From assembly GCF_000686725.1 (NCBI RefSeq), contig NZ_KK366007.1, positions 233,207 through 297,206 of the forward strand: DNA of 64,000 nt, in the 5' to 3' direction. Positions 18,171 through 29,589 of the stretch are shown here, piece after piece. Numbering within the stretch: position 1 is the first letter of the stretch; each line of letters begins with the position of its first letter. Under the pieces are notes generated by a model. The model did not search any database, was not told where the DNA came from, and was given only the letters and a program-made list of their open reading frames with translations. The position numbers and the translations under genes are program-made. This DNA is from Clostridium akagii DSM 12554 (lineage in GTDB: Bacteria; Bacillota; Clostridia; Clostridiales; Clostridiaceae).

Positions 18171-18746
18171 ATGGATGCTTTTTCCTTTGAACAACTTTTA
18201 ATAGAGAATCCAGTAGTGGGTGCTATTAGAAATGATGATGACTTGCAGAAAATAAATATAAGTAAAATTAAAATTGTATTTATACTTTATGGATCAATTA
18301 CAAGTGTGAAAGATATATGTAGTTCTTTAAAAAAGGCTGGTAAAGTTGTATTTGTTCACGTAGACATGATAGATGGATTAAAAAATGATCAAAAAGGTAT
18401 TGAATTTATTAAGGAACAAGTAGAGCCTTTTGGAATAATTACCACAAGACAAAATAACATTAAGCATGCGCATAATTTAGGTCTTTATACTATTCAGAGA
18501 ATATTTGTTATAGATTCTTTATCACTTATAACAGGTATAAAGAATATACATGCAGTTTCACCTAATGCAGTTGAGGTTATGCCAGGCATAGCAAGTAAGA
18601 TAATAAGGTCTCTTGAAAAGGAGATACATCTTCCTATAATTGCAGGGGGATTAATAAGCACAAAAAAAGAAATAATGGAGTCCATAAGCTCGGGTGCTAT
18701 GGCGGTATCTACAACAGCACATGAACTTTGGGATTTAGATAATTAA
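18171..18746 (+). CDS. glpP: Glycerol-3-phosphate-responsive antiterminator GlpP
   Basis: GlpP, 191 residues, an RNA-binding antiterminator that on binding glycerol 3-phosphate lets RNA polymerase read through leader terminators of glp genes. Motifs seen are NPVVGAIRNDDDL near the N-terminus, VFVHVDMIDGL, the TTRQNNI strand and VEVMPGIASKII with PIIAGGLI, all in the family's barrel-like order. The start has GGAGG at good spacing. It lies directly upstream of glpK, whose leader contains a suitable terminator, and this supports the assignment. Confidence 0.93.
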   Translation: MDAFSFEQLLIENPVVGAIRNDDDLQKINISKIKIVFILYGSITSVKDICSSLKKAGKVVFVHVDMIDGLKNDQKGIEFIKEQVEPFGIITTRQNNIKHAHNLGLYTIQRIFVIDSLSLITGIKNIHAVSPNAVEVMPGIASKIIRSLEKEIHLPIIAGGLISTKKEIMESISSGAMAVSTTAHELWDLDN

Positions 18747-18759
18747 ATAATTTATTATA

Positions 18760-20359
<1,600 letters not shown>

Positions 20360-20415
20360 GACATGGTGAAAATATCAGTGGCATTTTTGAATTATTATCT
20401 TAGGGAGGTTATTAA

Positions 20416-21120
20416 ATGTCAGCTTATTTAGCCGAATTTTTAGGAACAGCCATATTAATTTTATTAGGGGATGGAGTAGTAGCAAATGTAGTACTTAATA
20501 AAACTAAAGGGAATAATAGTGGGCTTATAGTTATAGCAGTTGGGTGGGCTCTAGCTGTGGCAATTCCAGCATTTATTTTTGGTCCAATATCAGGAGCTAG
20601 CTTTAATCCAGCTTTGACTTTAGCATTAGCTGTAATAGGAAAATTTTCTTGGGCTAAAGTTCCAGGATATATTATTGCACAGATATTAGGTGGAATAGTA
20701 GGCGCCTGTTTAGTCTATTTACATTATAAAAATCATTTTGATGCTACAGATGATGCAGATGCTAAAAGAGATGTATTTTGCACATCACCAGCTATAAAAG
20801 ATACATTCCAAAACTTTGTTTCTGAATTTATTGGGACCTTTATATTAGTGTTTACACTTTTAGGCTTTGCAAATACTAAATTTGCAGATGGAGTTGGAGG
20901 GTTTGTTGTAGGGGGTATCATTTTAGTAATCGGTTTATCCTTAGGTGGCACAACAGGTTATGCAATTAATCCAGCAAGAGATTTAGGACCAAGAATAGCA
21001 CATGCATTTCTCCCAATTAAAAATAAACAAGGTTCTAACTGGGGCTATGCATGGATACCAGTAGTTGGGCCTATCTGTGGAGGTATAGTTGCATCAGTAT
21101 TTTTTAAAATGATTTTTTAA
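20416..21120 (+). CDS. glpF: Glycerol uptake facilitator (aquaglyceroporin)
   Basis: GlpF, 234 residues, a six-helix MIP-family channel for glycerol diffusion across the cytoplasmic membrane. Both half-helix motifs are present: SFNPAL (NPA) in the first half and AINPARD (NPA) in the second, and the D after the second NPAR is typical of glycerol-conducting members. The start follows TAGGGAGG. The last gene of the glycerol unit, ended by a strong terminator. Confidence 0.95.
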   Translation: MSAYLAEFLGTAILILLGDGVVANVVLNKTKGNNSGLIVIAVGWALAVAIPAFIFGPISGASFNPALTLALAVIGKFSWAKVPGYIIAQILGGIVGACLVYLHYKNHFDATDDADAKRDVFCTSPAIKDTFQNFVSEFIGTFILVFTLLGFANTKFADGVGGFVVGGIILVIGLSLGGTTGYAINPARDLGPRIAHAFLPIKNKQGSNWGYAWIPVVGPICGGIVASVFFKMIF

Positions 21121-21160
21121 TGAAAAAAATTCAAGCAACATCTAAAAATTAAAAATAAAG

Positions 21161-21203
21161 AGATTATATTAAAGTAAGTTTACTTTGATATAATCTTTTT
21201 TTA
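21161..21203 (+). terminator. Terminator after glpF
   Basis: A 16-position stem (21161-21176 with 21181-21196, one mismatch) with a tight AGTT loop, followed by a run of T. Confidence 0.88.
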
Positions 21204-21294
21204 TTATCTGAGAACTGATTTGGATAGTTATAAGCACTTTTAAGGTTAATGAATGTACATATAGATAAAGCTACAATGTATATATAGCAAATAA

Positions 21295-21318
21295 AAACGT
21301 ATACAGCAAACGTATACA
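21295..21318. repeat. Tandem AAACGTATACA repeat upstream of the rhamnose genes
   Basis: AAACGTATACA occurs at 21295-21305 and exactly again at 21308-21318, a 13-bp period. Each copy contains the palindrome GTATAC. It lies about 40 bp before rhaM, so it is a candidate binding site for the cluster's AraC-type regulator. AraC proteins usually bind direct repeats, but commonly with longer spacing. Confidence 0.5.
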
Positions 21319-21358
21319 AATGTAATAAATGTAAAATCATATAAAGGGGGATTCTAAA

Positions 21359-21673
21359 ATGGTTCGTAAATGTATTGTAATGAAAGTATTTAGTGGTTTA
21401 CATGATGAATATAAAAAACGTCATAATGAAATTTGGCCGGAAATGGTGAAGATGTTACATCAATATGGTGCAAAAAATTATTCGATTTTTTTAGATTCAG
21501 AAACAAACAGCTTATTTGCTTATTTAGAAATTGAAGATGAAGAATTATGGAGTAAAAGCGACGAAACAGAAATATGTCAAAAATGGTGGAAATATATGAA
21601 AGATGTTATGGAAACAAATGAAGATAATAGTCCAGTTTCCATTGAGTTAAAAGAAGTATTTCATTTAGATTAA
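21359..21673 (+). CDS. rhaM: L-rhamnose mutarotase
   Basis: RhaM, 104 residues, interconverts alpha and beta anomers of L-rhamnose so that the isomerase gets its preferred form. The length and family segments YKKRHNEIWPEM, GAKNYSIFLD and CQKWWKYMKDVM match. The catalytic histidine is in KRHNEIWP. It starts after AAAGGGGG and is the first gene of the rhamnose cluster. Confidence 0.93.
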   Translation: MVRKCIVMKVFSGLHDEYKKRHNEIWPEMVKMLHQYGAKNYSIFLDSETNSLFAYLEIEDEELWSKSDETEICQKWWKYMKDVMETNEDNSPVSIELKEVFHLD

Positions 21674-21726
21674 AATAACTTCATTAAACTTCAAAACTAA
21701 TTTTGCATTTAAAGGAGGAATAATAA

Positions 21727-23016
21727 ATGAGTAATAAGCAAGTAAAAACATCAGTTTGGAAAACCACCATTGCAGCTTCTATGGCAAATTATATTGATGC
21801 TGGTTCTATTGTTGCTGGAGCAGCAGGTTTATCACTTTGGACGGCCTATCTTCATATGGGCGATATGAAACTTGGTTTGTTAAGTGCTCTTAGTTCAAAT
21901 GCTATTTCAGCAGCTATCGGAGCATTAATTGGAGGTTATATTTGTGATAAATATGGACGTAAATTAGTCTACACTTACGATATGATATTTTATATGCTAG
22001 GTATGTTATTAATTATTTTTGCTCAAAACTTTCCAATGCTATTTGGTGGATATATTATTGTAGGACTTGCAGTTGGTGCGGATATTCCTGCATCTTGGAC
22101 TACTATTGCAGAAGGTGCACCTGCTAAAGACAGGGCAAAACATTGTGGCACAGCACAGTTAGCCTGGTCAGCGGGTCCCATTATTGTATTAATCCTATCA
22201 GTTGTCCTAGGGAAATATGGTCTACTTGGTAGCCGTATAGTTTTTGCACATTTATTTGTAATAGCATTGTTTACTTGGCTTTTAAGAAGAACACTTCCTG
22301 AATCAGCATCTTGGCAAGCTCAAAAGGATAAAGATGAAAAGCTTTTATCACAAGGCAAACAACTAGAAAAAGTGTCTGCTAAAGATCTATTAAAAGGAGT
22401 AAATCTCAAGTCCATAATATTTTTACTTGGCGTATATTTATTTTGGAATTTGGCAGCAGGTACAATGGGGTTCTTCATGCCATTAATCTATCAAACGGTT
22501 GGTAAGGTTTCCTCCCAAAATGCTAATTTACTTCAAGCAGGGTTATTTGGATGTACGGCTATTGCAACTTATTTCATTTTTATGCGCCTCGGAGATAAAA
22601 TAAGTCGTAGAGGGATATTTGCAGTATCCTCTATAATGGCAATCGGTGCATGGTCAATATTCCTATTACCATCGTCAAGTATGAAGCCTAGCATGCTTTT
22701 GATATTTGTTATTGGATATGGACTTTCATGTGGATTTGGACAACAACCATTCTATCAATTATGGGCAAGTGAACTTTTTCCAACACGATATAGAGCATCT
22801 GCTCAAGGCGTAATGTTTTTTATAGTTCGTGTAACACTGGGTATATGGAGTTTTGCTATTCCAACAATTATGAGTAAGTTTGGTTTTCAATTGGCAGCAG
22901 CATGTATGGTTGGATTTCTTGTAATTAGTGCGGTAGTTGGCATAACATTTGCTCCAAATACTTCGGGTAAAACACTTGAAAAAATCGAAGAAGAACGTTA
23001 CGGGGATTCTGCATAA
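21727..23016 (+). CDS. MFS sugar transporter, probable L-rhamnose permease
   Basis: A 429-residue major facilitator superfamily transporter with about 12 membrane helices. The GGYICDKYGRKLVYTYD loop between helices 2 and 3 is the MFS signature, and RLGDKISRRG is its second-half counterpart. FPTRYRASAQGV and PESASWQAQK are typical of the sugar porter branch. Gene order (rhaM, this gene, regulator, rhaB, rhaA, rhaD) makes L-rhamnose the probable substrate. The start follows AAAGGAGGAA. Confidence 0.85.
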   Translation: MSNKQVKTSVWKTTIAASMANYIDAGSIVAGAAGLSLWTAYLHMGDMKLGLLSALSSNAISAAIGALIGGYICDKYGRKLVYTYDMIFYMLGMLLIIFAQNFPMLFGGYIIVGLAVGADIPASWTTIAEGAPAKDRAKHCGTAQLAWSAGPIIVLILSVVLGKYGLLGSRIVFAHLFVIALFTWLLRRTLPESASWQAQKDKDEKLLSQGKQLEKVSAKDLLKGVNLKSIIFLLGVYLFWNLAAGTMGFFMPLIYQTVGKVSSQNANLLQAGLFGCTAIATYFIFMRLGDKISRRGIFAVSSIMAIGAWSIFLLPSSSMKPSMLLIFVIGYGLSCGFGQQPFYQLWASELFPTRYRASAQGVMFFIVRVTLGIWSFAIPTIMSKFGFQLAAACMVGFLVISAVVGITFAPNTSGKTLEKIEEERYGDSA

Positions 23017-23134
23017 TTAAATAATAGGAAAAAAACAGTTAAAAGTTCTGAAATTTCATCAAGTATAAATTAATACTGAGTTTTATAAACTATAATAAAA
23101 ATATGATAGCAAAATAAAAAGTGATGGTGATAAT

Positions 23135-24133
23135 ATGAACATTATAAAACTTGATGAAAGACTAAAACAACTAACTGACATGGAAAATAAGTATCATATT
23201 TTATATAACAATAAAAAAAATGAAGAACTTAATATTACCCTTAAAGAGCATTTTTCTAGTGAATTTCAAAATGAATTATGGGTAATTAACAATGAAAAAT
23301 TAATGAATGAATCAGAAGTTATATCTATTCATAAACATGACAGATTTGTTAAATTTGAAAAACATAAACATGATTATGTGGAAATGATGTTTGTTTATTC
23401 AGGAAGTATAAAACAGGAAATTGAAGGAAAAAAATTAGTAGTAGAAAAGGGCGAAATTTTATTATTAGATATGAATGTAGAACATAGCATAGAAGCAGCT
23501 AGTGAGAATGATATAGCCATCAATATATTAATTAAAAAAGAGTTTTTTGATTGGATTTTTATGAGTCAAATTGCAGATAATGATTTAATCTCTAATTTTA
23601 TTGTTCAAGCACTTTATGGTAAAAATGAGTCTAAGCAATATATTCATTTTAAAACATCGGAGAATGATAAGGTATCCAATTTTATGATACAAATACTTAT
23701 GGAATATTATGATAAAAAAAATGGAATGGAAACGGCTATTCGTGCTTATATCATGTTGCTATTTAATGAGTTGCTAAGGCAATATAAAAAACATTTATCC
23801 AGTGAACTAGTTTATAAAATAGATTCAACAATATCTACAGAAATCCTAAATTATATCAACAGCCACTATAAGGAGATAACCTTAAAGGCTATGGCAGATC
23901 ATTTTAGCTATAATCCTGATTATATAGGTAAACTTGTTAAAAAGATTATAGGAAAGACATTAACGGAACTTATAATAGAGAAAAAAATAAATCAAGCACA
24001 ATATTTATTACAGAATACAAAAATGTCAGTAATGGATGTGGTTACAGAAATAGGCTATTCCAATGTAAGTTATTTTTACAGGCAATTTAAAGAGCAAGTA
24101 GGTGAAACCCCTGATGAATACAGAAGAGAGTAA
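23135..24133 (+). CDS. AraC-family regulator of the rhamnose cluster
   Basis: A 332-residue regulator. The N-terminal half has a cupin-type sugar-sensing domain (FEKHKHDYVEMMFVYSG, VEKGEILLLDMNVEHSI). The C-terminal 100 residues carry two helix-turn-helix motifs (ITLKAMADHFSYNPDYIGKL and SVMDVVTEIGYSNVSYFYRQ) ending in the family tail GETPDEYRR. It sits inside the rhamnose gene row, 27 bp before rhaB, so it is very likely the rhamnose-responsive activator (RhaS/RhaR-like). Confidence 0.9.
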   Translation: MNIIKLDERLKQLTDMENKYHILYNNKKNEELNITLKEHFSSEFQNELWVINNEKLMNESEVISIHKHDRFVKFEKHKHDYVEMMFVYSGSIKQEIEGKKLVVEKGEILLLDMNVEHSIEAASENDIAINILIKKEFFDWIFMSQIADNDLISNFIVQALYGKNESKQYIHFKTSENDKVSNFMIQILMEYYDKKNGMETAIRAYIMLLFNELLRQYKKHLSSELVYKIDSTISTEILNYINSHYKEITLKAMADHFSYNPDYIGKLVKKIIGKTLTELIIEKKINQAQYLLQNTKMSVMDVVTEIGYSNVSYFYRQFKEQVGETPDEYRRE

Positions 24134-24160
24134 AGGTTTGCAAAAGATTGGAGGTAAGCA

Positions 24161-25564
24161 ATGGAATATTATTTAGCAATTGATATTGGGGCTTCTAGTG
24201 GAAGACATATATTGGGAAGCGTAGAAAATGGAAAATTAAAATTAGAAGAAGTTTATAGATTTCAAAATGGAATTAGTAAAATAGGAAATGAGTATTGTTG
24301 GAATATTCAGCAGTTGTTTAGGGATATAAAATTAGGAATAAAAAAATGTAAGGATATAGGTAAAATACCTAAAACAATAGGAATAGATACCTGGGCAGTA
24401 GATTTTGTGCTACTGGATGGAAATGATGATATGTTAGGTAATGCAGTAGCTTACAGGGATGATAGGACCGAAGGAATGATGGAAGAAGTATTTAAGATTA
24501 TTCCTAAAGATATGATGTATTTATACACAGGCATCCAGTTTCAGAGATTTAATACTGTGTATCAATTATTATCCATTAAGAAAAATAATCCGGAAATTTT
24601 GAATAAAGCAAAAACTTTTTTAATGATTCCAGATTATTTAAACTTTTTGCTTACAGGGAAAAAAGTCAATGAATACACCAATGCATCATCAACACAACTG
24701 GTAAATTCTTTTGATAGAACCTGGGATACAAAAATTTTAAAAGAACTTGGAATTAACAAAGATATATTCCAAGAAATAAAACTTCCTAAAACTAGTCTTG
24801 GTAATTTGAGAAAAGAATTAGTAAAGGAGTTTGGTTTTGATATGGAGGTTATACTTCCTGCAACTCACGATACAGGTTCCGCCTTTATATCATCAGTATG
24901 TAATGATAATGATAGTATTTATTTAAGTTCTGGAACATGGTCACTAATGGGTGTTGAAAATAGATTTCCTATTTGTGTGCCACAGGCTATGGAATACAAC
25001 TTCACTAATGAAGGTGGAATAGATTATAGATATAGATTTTTAAAAAATATTATGGGGCTTTGGGTAATTCAAGAGGTGAGACGAAATCTTAATGATAAAT
25101 ATTCTTTTTCAGAATTAGTAGATCTGGCAAGAGAAAATATAGATTTTCCATCAATAGTAGATGTGAATGCTGATAGATTTTTAAAGCCTGAAAATATGAT
25201 TGAAGAAATAAAGGATTATTGCAGGGAAACAAATCAAAAAATGCCGCAGGAGGTTGGCGAAATAGCTATGTGTGTTTTTAATAGCTTAGCCCATTGTTAT
25301 AAAAAAGCCGTAGCAAATCTTGAAGAGATATTTGAAAAAAAATTCAAGAGAATAAATATTTTTGGCGGTGGATGTCAAAATGATTTTTTAAATGAATTAG
25401 TGGCTAAAGCTACTGGAAAAGAGGTACTAGCAGGTCCAGTGGAAGCTACGGCAATAGGAAATCTTGCAGCTCAACTAATAAGTCAAAATGTTTTTAAAGA
25501 TTTAGGACAGGCGAGACAAGCTATTAAAAAGTCTTTTGATATTAAACAATTTAAAGCAAATTAG
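24161..25564 (+). CDS. rhaB: Rhamnulokinase
   Basis: RhaB, 467 residues, FGGY-family kinase that phosphorylates L-rhamnulose to rhamnulose 1-phosphate. The start [17 protein letters not shown] is the first ATP-binding segment, and [34 protein letters not shown] and [13 protein letters not shown] follow in family order. It has GGAGG before the start and lies between the regulator and rhaA. Confidence 0.95.
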   Translation: MEYYLAIDIGASSGRHILGSVENGKLKLEEVYRFQNGISKIGNEYCWNIQQLFRDIKLGIKKCKDIGKIPKTIGIDTWAVDFVLLDGNDDMLGNAVAYRDDRTEGMMEEVFKIIPKDMMYLYTGIQFQRFNTVYQLLSIKKNNPEILNKAKTFLMIPDYLNFLLTGKKVNEYTNASSTQLVNSFDRTWDTKILKELGINKDIFQEIKLPKTSLGNLRKELVKEFGFDMEVILPATHDTGSAFISSVCNDNDSIYLSSGTWSLMGVENRFPICVPQAMEYNFTNEGGIDYRYRFLKNIMGLWVIQEVRRNLNDKYSFSELVDLARENIDFPSIVDVNADRFLKPENMIEEIKDYCRETNQKMPQEVGEIAMCVFNSLAHCYKKAVANLEEIFEKKFKRINIFGGGCQNDFLNELVAKATGKEVLAGPVEATAIGNLAAQLISQNVFKDLGQARQAIKKSFDIKQFKAN

Positions 25565-25595
25565 TAATGCTTATAATAAAATGGGGGGCGTAAAA

Positions 25596-26852
25596 ATGAA
25601 TATTAAAGAAAAATATGAAGTAGCTAAAAAAGAATATGAAAAATGGGGACTTGATGTAGATAAGATTTTAGAAGTTCTTAACAAGGTAAAAATATCAGTT
25701 CATTGCTGGCAAGGTGATGATGTAAAAGGTTTTGAAGTAAATCAGAATGAATTATCCGGTGGAATAGCAGCAACTGGTAATTATCCAGGAAAAGCTAGAA
25801 ATGCGGAAGAACTAAGACGTGACCTAGAAAAGGCTTTAAGTTTAATTCCAGGAAAACACAAAGTAAACCTTCATGCAATATATGCTGAAACTAATGGTAA
25901 GGTAGTGGAAAGAGATGAATTAAAGCCAGAACATTTTAAAAATTGGGTAGATTGGGCAAAGAAAAACGGATTAGGTCTTGATTTTAATCCAACAATTTTT
26001 TCCCATCCCAAAGCTGCAGATGGATTAACTTTATCTAGTCCTAATAAAGAAATAAGAGATTTTTGGATAAGACATTGCAAAGCGTCAAGAAAGATTGGAG
26101 AATACTTTGGTAAGGAACTTGGACAAACTTGTTTAACTAACATTTGGATTCCAGATGGTTATAAAGACATTCCAAGTGATAGATTAGGACCTAGAAGAAG
26201 ACTTAAAGAATCATTAGATGAAATATTCAAAGTTGAAATAGATAAAAAGTACAATCTTGATTGTGTGGAATCAAAAGTATTTGGACTGGGAGCAGAGGCT
26301 TATACTGTAGGTTCAAGTGAATTTTATATAAGTTACGCAGCTAAAAACAATATAATGTCATTAATGGATACAGGACATTATCATCCAACAGAAGTTGTAT
26401 CAGATAAACTCTCAGCAATGTTATTATTTAATGAAAAGGTTGCACTTCACGTTAGTAGACCAGTAAGATGGGATTCTGATCATGTTATTCTTTTAGACGA
26501 TGAACTTAAAGAATTAGCTAAAGAAATTGTAAGAAATGATGCATTGGGTAGAGTAATTATTGGACTTGATTTCTTTGATGCAAGTATAAATAGAATAGCA
26601 GCATGGACGATTGGAACAAGAAATATGATAAAGGCACTATTAAATGCAATGTTAATTCCAAATGAAAAATTAAAAGAATTACAAGATACAGGGAACTTTA
26701 CAGAAAGACTAGCCCTAATGGAAGAGTTTAAAACTTATCCAATAGGTGATATTTGGAATTACTATTGTGAAAAAAATAATGTTCCAGTTGCTGAAAATTG
26801 GCTTAATGATGTTAAAGATTATGAAAAAACTGAATTATCAAAGAGAAAATAA
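25596..26852 (+). CDS. rhaA: L-rhamnose isomerase
   Basis: RhaA, 418 residues, converts L-rhamnose to L-rhamnulose with Mn2+. Family segments visible are [44 protein letters not shown] and [11 protein letters not shown], and the metal ligands fall in these stretches. The length matches the usual 415-420. I place the start at ATG 25596 after the GGGGGGCG ribosome site, rather than at an earlier in-frame codon inside rhaB. Confidence 0.96.
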   Translation: MNIKEKYEVAKKEYEKWGLDVDKILEVLNKVKISVHCWQGDDVKGFEVNQNELSGGIAATGNYPGKARNAEELRRDLEKALSLIPGKHKVNLHAIYAETNGKVVERDELKPEHFKNWVDWAKKNGLGLDFNPTIFSHPKAADGLTLSSPNKEIRDFWIRHCKASRKIGEYFGKELGQTCLTNIWIPDGYKDIPSDRLGPRRRLKESLDEIFKVEIDKKYNLDCVESKVFGLGAEAYTVGSSEFYISYAAKNNIMSLMDTGHYHPTEVVSDKLSAMLLFNEKVALHVSRPVRWDSDHVILLDDELKELAKEIVRNDALGRVIIGLDFFDASINRIAAWTIGTRNMIKALLNAMLIPNEKLKELQDTGNFTERLALMEEFKTYPIGDIWNYYCEKNNVPVAENWLNDVKDYEKTELSKRK

Positions 26853-26933
26853 TCTAATGCAGAACTCAGAATGAAGAAACAAATGAAAATTGATTAAAAA
26901 ATCGGACTATGAAGAAGAAAGTAGGAGATAAAT

Positions 26934-27752
26934 ATGACTATAGAAGATATAAAATTTGTTCAAAACTTTAAAAAAATCACTAATGATGCATGGCTTAAGG
27001 GCTGGCATGAAAGAAATGGTGGAAACATAACTTATAGATTAACAGAGGAGGAAGCAGTAGCAGCTAAGAAATTCATAAATGAAGGTTCTGCATATACTCC
27101 AATAGGAGTAACTGTTAAAAACTTAGCTAATGATTACTTTTTAGTAACTGGAAGTGGGAAATTTATAAGAAACATGACAGTTTGCTTAGAAGAAAATGCA
27201 GGAATAATTAAAGTAGACGAAAAAGGTGAAAACTATAAAATAGTTTGGGGTCTTATAAATGGAGCAAGACCAACAAGTGAAATAACTTCACATTTAATGA
27301 GTCACTCAATAAAAAAAGAAAAAACAAATGGCGCATACAGAGTTATAATGCATTCACATACTACAAACACTATAGCTTTAACTTTTGTATTACCACTAGA
27401 TGGGAAAGTATTTACTAGACAATTGTGGGAAATGGCAACGGAATGTCCAGTAGTGTTCCCCGGTGGAATAGGTATTGTGCCTTGGATGGTGCCAGGTGGA
27501 GCTGCAATTGCAGAAGAAACCGGTAAATTAATGAATGATCATGATGTAGTAATTTGGGCACATCATGGAATGTTCTGTGCTGGTGAGAGCTTAGATTTAA
27601 CTTTTGGACTTATGGACACAGTGGAAAAATCAGCTGAAATATTAGTAAAAGTATTATCTATGGGTGGAAAAAAACAAACAATAACTTCTCAAAATTTTAG
27701 AGATTTAGGAAAAGCTTTTAAGGTTCACATTTCAGAAGACTATTTAGATTAA
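26934..27752 (+). CDS. rhaD: Rhamnulose-1-phosphate aldolase
   Basis: RhaD, 272 residues, zinc-dependent class II aldolase that cleaves rhamnulose 1-phosphate into dihydroxyacetone phosphate and L-lactaldehyde. Seen are WHERNGGNITYRL, FLVTGSGKFIRN, RVIMHSHTTNTIAL with zinc-binding histidines, and VIWAHHGMFCAGESL with the later histidine ligand. It is 81 bp after rhaA, and its lactaldehyde product is the substrate of the next gene product. Confidence 0.95.
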   Translation: MTIEDIKFVQNFKKITNDAWLKGWHERNGGNITYRLTEEEAVAAKKFINEGSAYTPIGVTVKNLANDYFLVTGSGKFIRNMTVCLEENAGIIKVDEKGENYKIVWGLINGARPTSEITSHLMSHSIKKEKTNGAYRVIMHSHTTNTIALTFVLPLDGKVFTRQLWEMATECPVVFPGGIGIVPWMVPGGAAIAEETGKLMNDHDVVIWAHHGMFCAGESLDLTFGLMDTVEKSAEILVKVLSMGGKKQTITSQNFRDLGKAFKVHISEDYLD

Positions 27753-27826
27753 TAATTTAATATACTTTAATGCAATAAACTTACAATTTATTGCATTAAA
27801 TAAATTATAAGAGGAGAGGAATTTTC

Positions 27827-28978
27827 ATGGCAAACAGAATGGTTTTAAATGAAACAAGCTATATAGGTGCTGGAGCAATTGAAAATATTGTTTCAGAGGC
27901 CCAAATAAGAGGTTATAAAAAAGCTCTAATAGTAACTGATAAAGATTTAATAAAATTTAATGTAGTTAGTAATGTAACAGATTTACTTAAACAAAATGAT
28001 TTGGCTTTTGTAATTTTCGATGAAGTTAAGCCCAATCCTACTATAAATGTAGTGAAAAGTGGAATAGAGAAGTTTAAAGCAGTTGGAGCAGATTATTTAA
28101 TAGCAATAGGTGGAGGTTCTTCTATTGATACTGCAAAAGCTATTGGAATCATTATAAACAATCCTGAATTTTCAGATGTGAGAAGCCTTGAAGGGGCAGT
28201 AGTGACTAATAATAAATGTGTGCCTATCATAGCAGTTCCAACTACAGCAGGGACTGCAGCAGAAGTTACAATTAATTACGTTGTAACAGATGAAGAGAAA
28301 AAACGAAAATTTGTATGTGTAGATCCACATGATATTCCAGTTATAGCAGTTGTAGATTCAAAAATGATGTCTTCAATGCCAAAGGGATTAACAGCGGCTA
28401 CTGGAATGGATGCTTTAACTCATGCAATTGAAGGATATATTACAAAAGGTGCTTGGGAACTAACAGATACGCTACATTTAAAAGCTATTGAGATCATTTC
28501 ACGTTCACTTAGAAGTGCAGTAGCCAACGAGCCTAAAGGAAGAGAAGATATGGCACTTGGACAATACGTGGCAGGAATGGGATTTAGTAATGTAGGACTT
28601 GGACTAGTTCATGGAATGGCACATCCACTTGGAGCATTTTATAGCACTCCACATGGAGTGGCTAATGCAGTAATTTTACCCTATGTTATGGAATATAATG
28701 CGGCATATACAGGAGAGAAGTACAGAGAAATTGCTCGTCACATGGGAGTAGAAGGCGTAGATAATATGTCAAAGGAAGAATATAGAAAAGCAGCTATAGG
28801 TGCGGTTAGGAAGCTTTCAGAGGATGTTAAAATTCCAAAGACTTTAAAAGAAATTGGAGTTAAGGAAGAGGATTTACATGCACTTGCAGAATCAGCACTT
28901 GCAGACGCATGTACTCCAGGTAATCCTAGGGATACTAATGTTCAGGAGATATTTGAAATTTATAAATCAATTTATTAA
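27827..28978 (+). CDS. fucO: Lactaldehyde reductase (1,2-propanediol oxidoreductase)
   Basis: FucO, 383 residues, iron-dependent group III alcohol dehydrogenase that reduces L-lactaldehyde to 1,2-propanediol with NADH and so balances redox during rhamnose fermentation. Seen are AIGGGSSIDTAKAIG (NAD fold), PTTAGTAAEVT, GMDALTHAIEGYI and the metal site GLVHGMAHPLGAFYSTPHG. The match to FucO is close over the full length. It is the last gene of the rhamnose unit; a weak hairpin terminator follows. Confidence 0.95.
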   Translation: MANRMVLNETSYIGAGAIENIVSEAQIRGYKKALIVTDKDLIKFNVVSNVTDLLKQNDLAFVIFDEVKPNPTINVVKSGIEKFKAVGADYLIAIGGGSSIDTAKAIGIIINNPEFSDVRSLEGAVVTNNKCVPIIAVPTTAGTAAEVTINYVVTDEEKKRKFVCVDPHDIPVIAVVDSKMMSSMPKGLTAATGMDALTHAIEGYITKGAWELTDTLHLKAIEIISRSLRSAVANEPKGREDMALGQYVAGMGFSNVGLGLVHGMAHPLGAFYSTPHGVANAVILPYVMEYNAAYTGEKYREIARHMGVEGVDNMSKEEYRKAAIGAVRKLSEDVKIPKTLKEIGVKEEDLHALAESALADACTPGNPRDTNVQEIFEIYKSIY

Positions 28979-29032
28979 AATCAATTAAATATGTGAATAA
29001 TTATATGAAATATATATGAATAAATTTTATAT

Positions 29033-29080
29033 GGCGATGATTGTAGGGATTAATGACTATAATCATCACCATATTTTAGT
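29033..29080 (+). terminator. Probable terminator of the rhamnose cluster
   Basis: GGCGATGATTGTAG (29033-29046) pairs with CTATAATCATCACC (29057-29070) with two mismatches. The following T stretch is broken (ATATTTTAGTTTTAT), so efficiency is uncertain. Confidence 0.65.
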
Positions 29081-29160
29081 TTTATCCGAGGAATACCATG
29101 CCGTAACACTTCCATCTTTCTATGTATAGTATAATGGTTGCTATGCGCCTTACTAAGGAT

Positions 29161-29205
29161 TTCTAGGTTTCAGATGGAGAAATAAACTCCAACTGAAACT
29201 TAGAA
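29161..29205 (-). repeat. Dispersed hairpin element, copy A
   Basis: A 19-position stem (29161-29179 with 29187-29205, two imperfect positions) with loop AAATAAA. Nearly the same hairpin, with the same arm sequence (CTAAGTTTCAG...CTGAAACTTAG), is found at 58942-58990. In both places it begins a few bases after the stop of a minus-strand ORF. The adjoining 29091-29160 shows no gene. Confidence 0.75.
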
Positions 29206-29211
29206 ATCTGT

Positions 29212-29589
29212 TTATTCTATTGAATATGAGTAATGAATTCTTGCTAATTGATCCAAAAATATACCTGAAGCAATGATGAGCACAAATATAACAAAGCCTA
29301 TTTTGTTAAAGTGCTGTGCACCGTAAATCAATGACATTGGTGACATAACAAAAAGTATTAAAGAACAAAGCTTGAGAAGCTTATTTTTTTTGTAAGTTTT
29401 ATAGTCACTGACCTGTGAGCTTGGAAAATATATCACTTCAAGTTGGTGAAATATTAAACCAAAAGAAATAAAAATAAACATAATTAATAACCCATAACCA
29501 TGAAAATACCAATCAACTACAATGAGAGAAGCTATGGCAATAAAAAATGATAGTATGGACCAAGATCTTAATAACTTTTGATTTTTCAT
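29212..29589 (-). CDS. Small membrane protein of unknown function
   Basis: A 125-residue hydrophobic protein with four predicted membrane helices in two pairs: WSILSFFIAIASLIVVDWYF and GLLIMFIFISFGLIF, then LCSLILFVMSPMSLIYGA and IGFVIFVLIIASGIFL, joined by a basic loop (YKTYKKNKLLK). No family is recognised. Its ATG overlaps the stop of the upstream TetR gene (TAATG), so it is translationally coupled and probably controlled by that regulator. The gene ends right before a dispersed hairpin element. Confidence 0.7.
   Translation of the reverse strand: MKNQKLLRSWSILSFFIAIASLIVVDWYFHGYGLLIMFIFISFGLIFHQLEVIYFPSSQVSDYKTYKKNKLLKLCSLILFVMSPMSLIYGAQHFNKIGFVIFVLIIASGIFLDQLARIHYSYSIE

Noticed and set aside
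21295..21318. Short tandem repeat as a CRISPR or phase-variation tract
   Set aside because: Only two units, non-coding and within a promoter region; an operator is the better reading.
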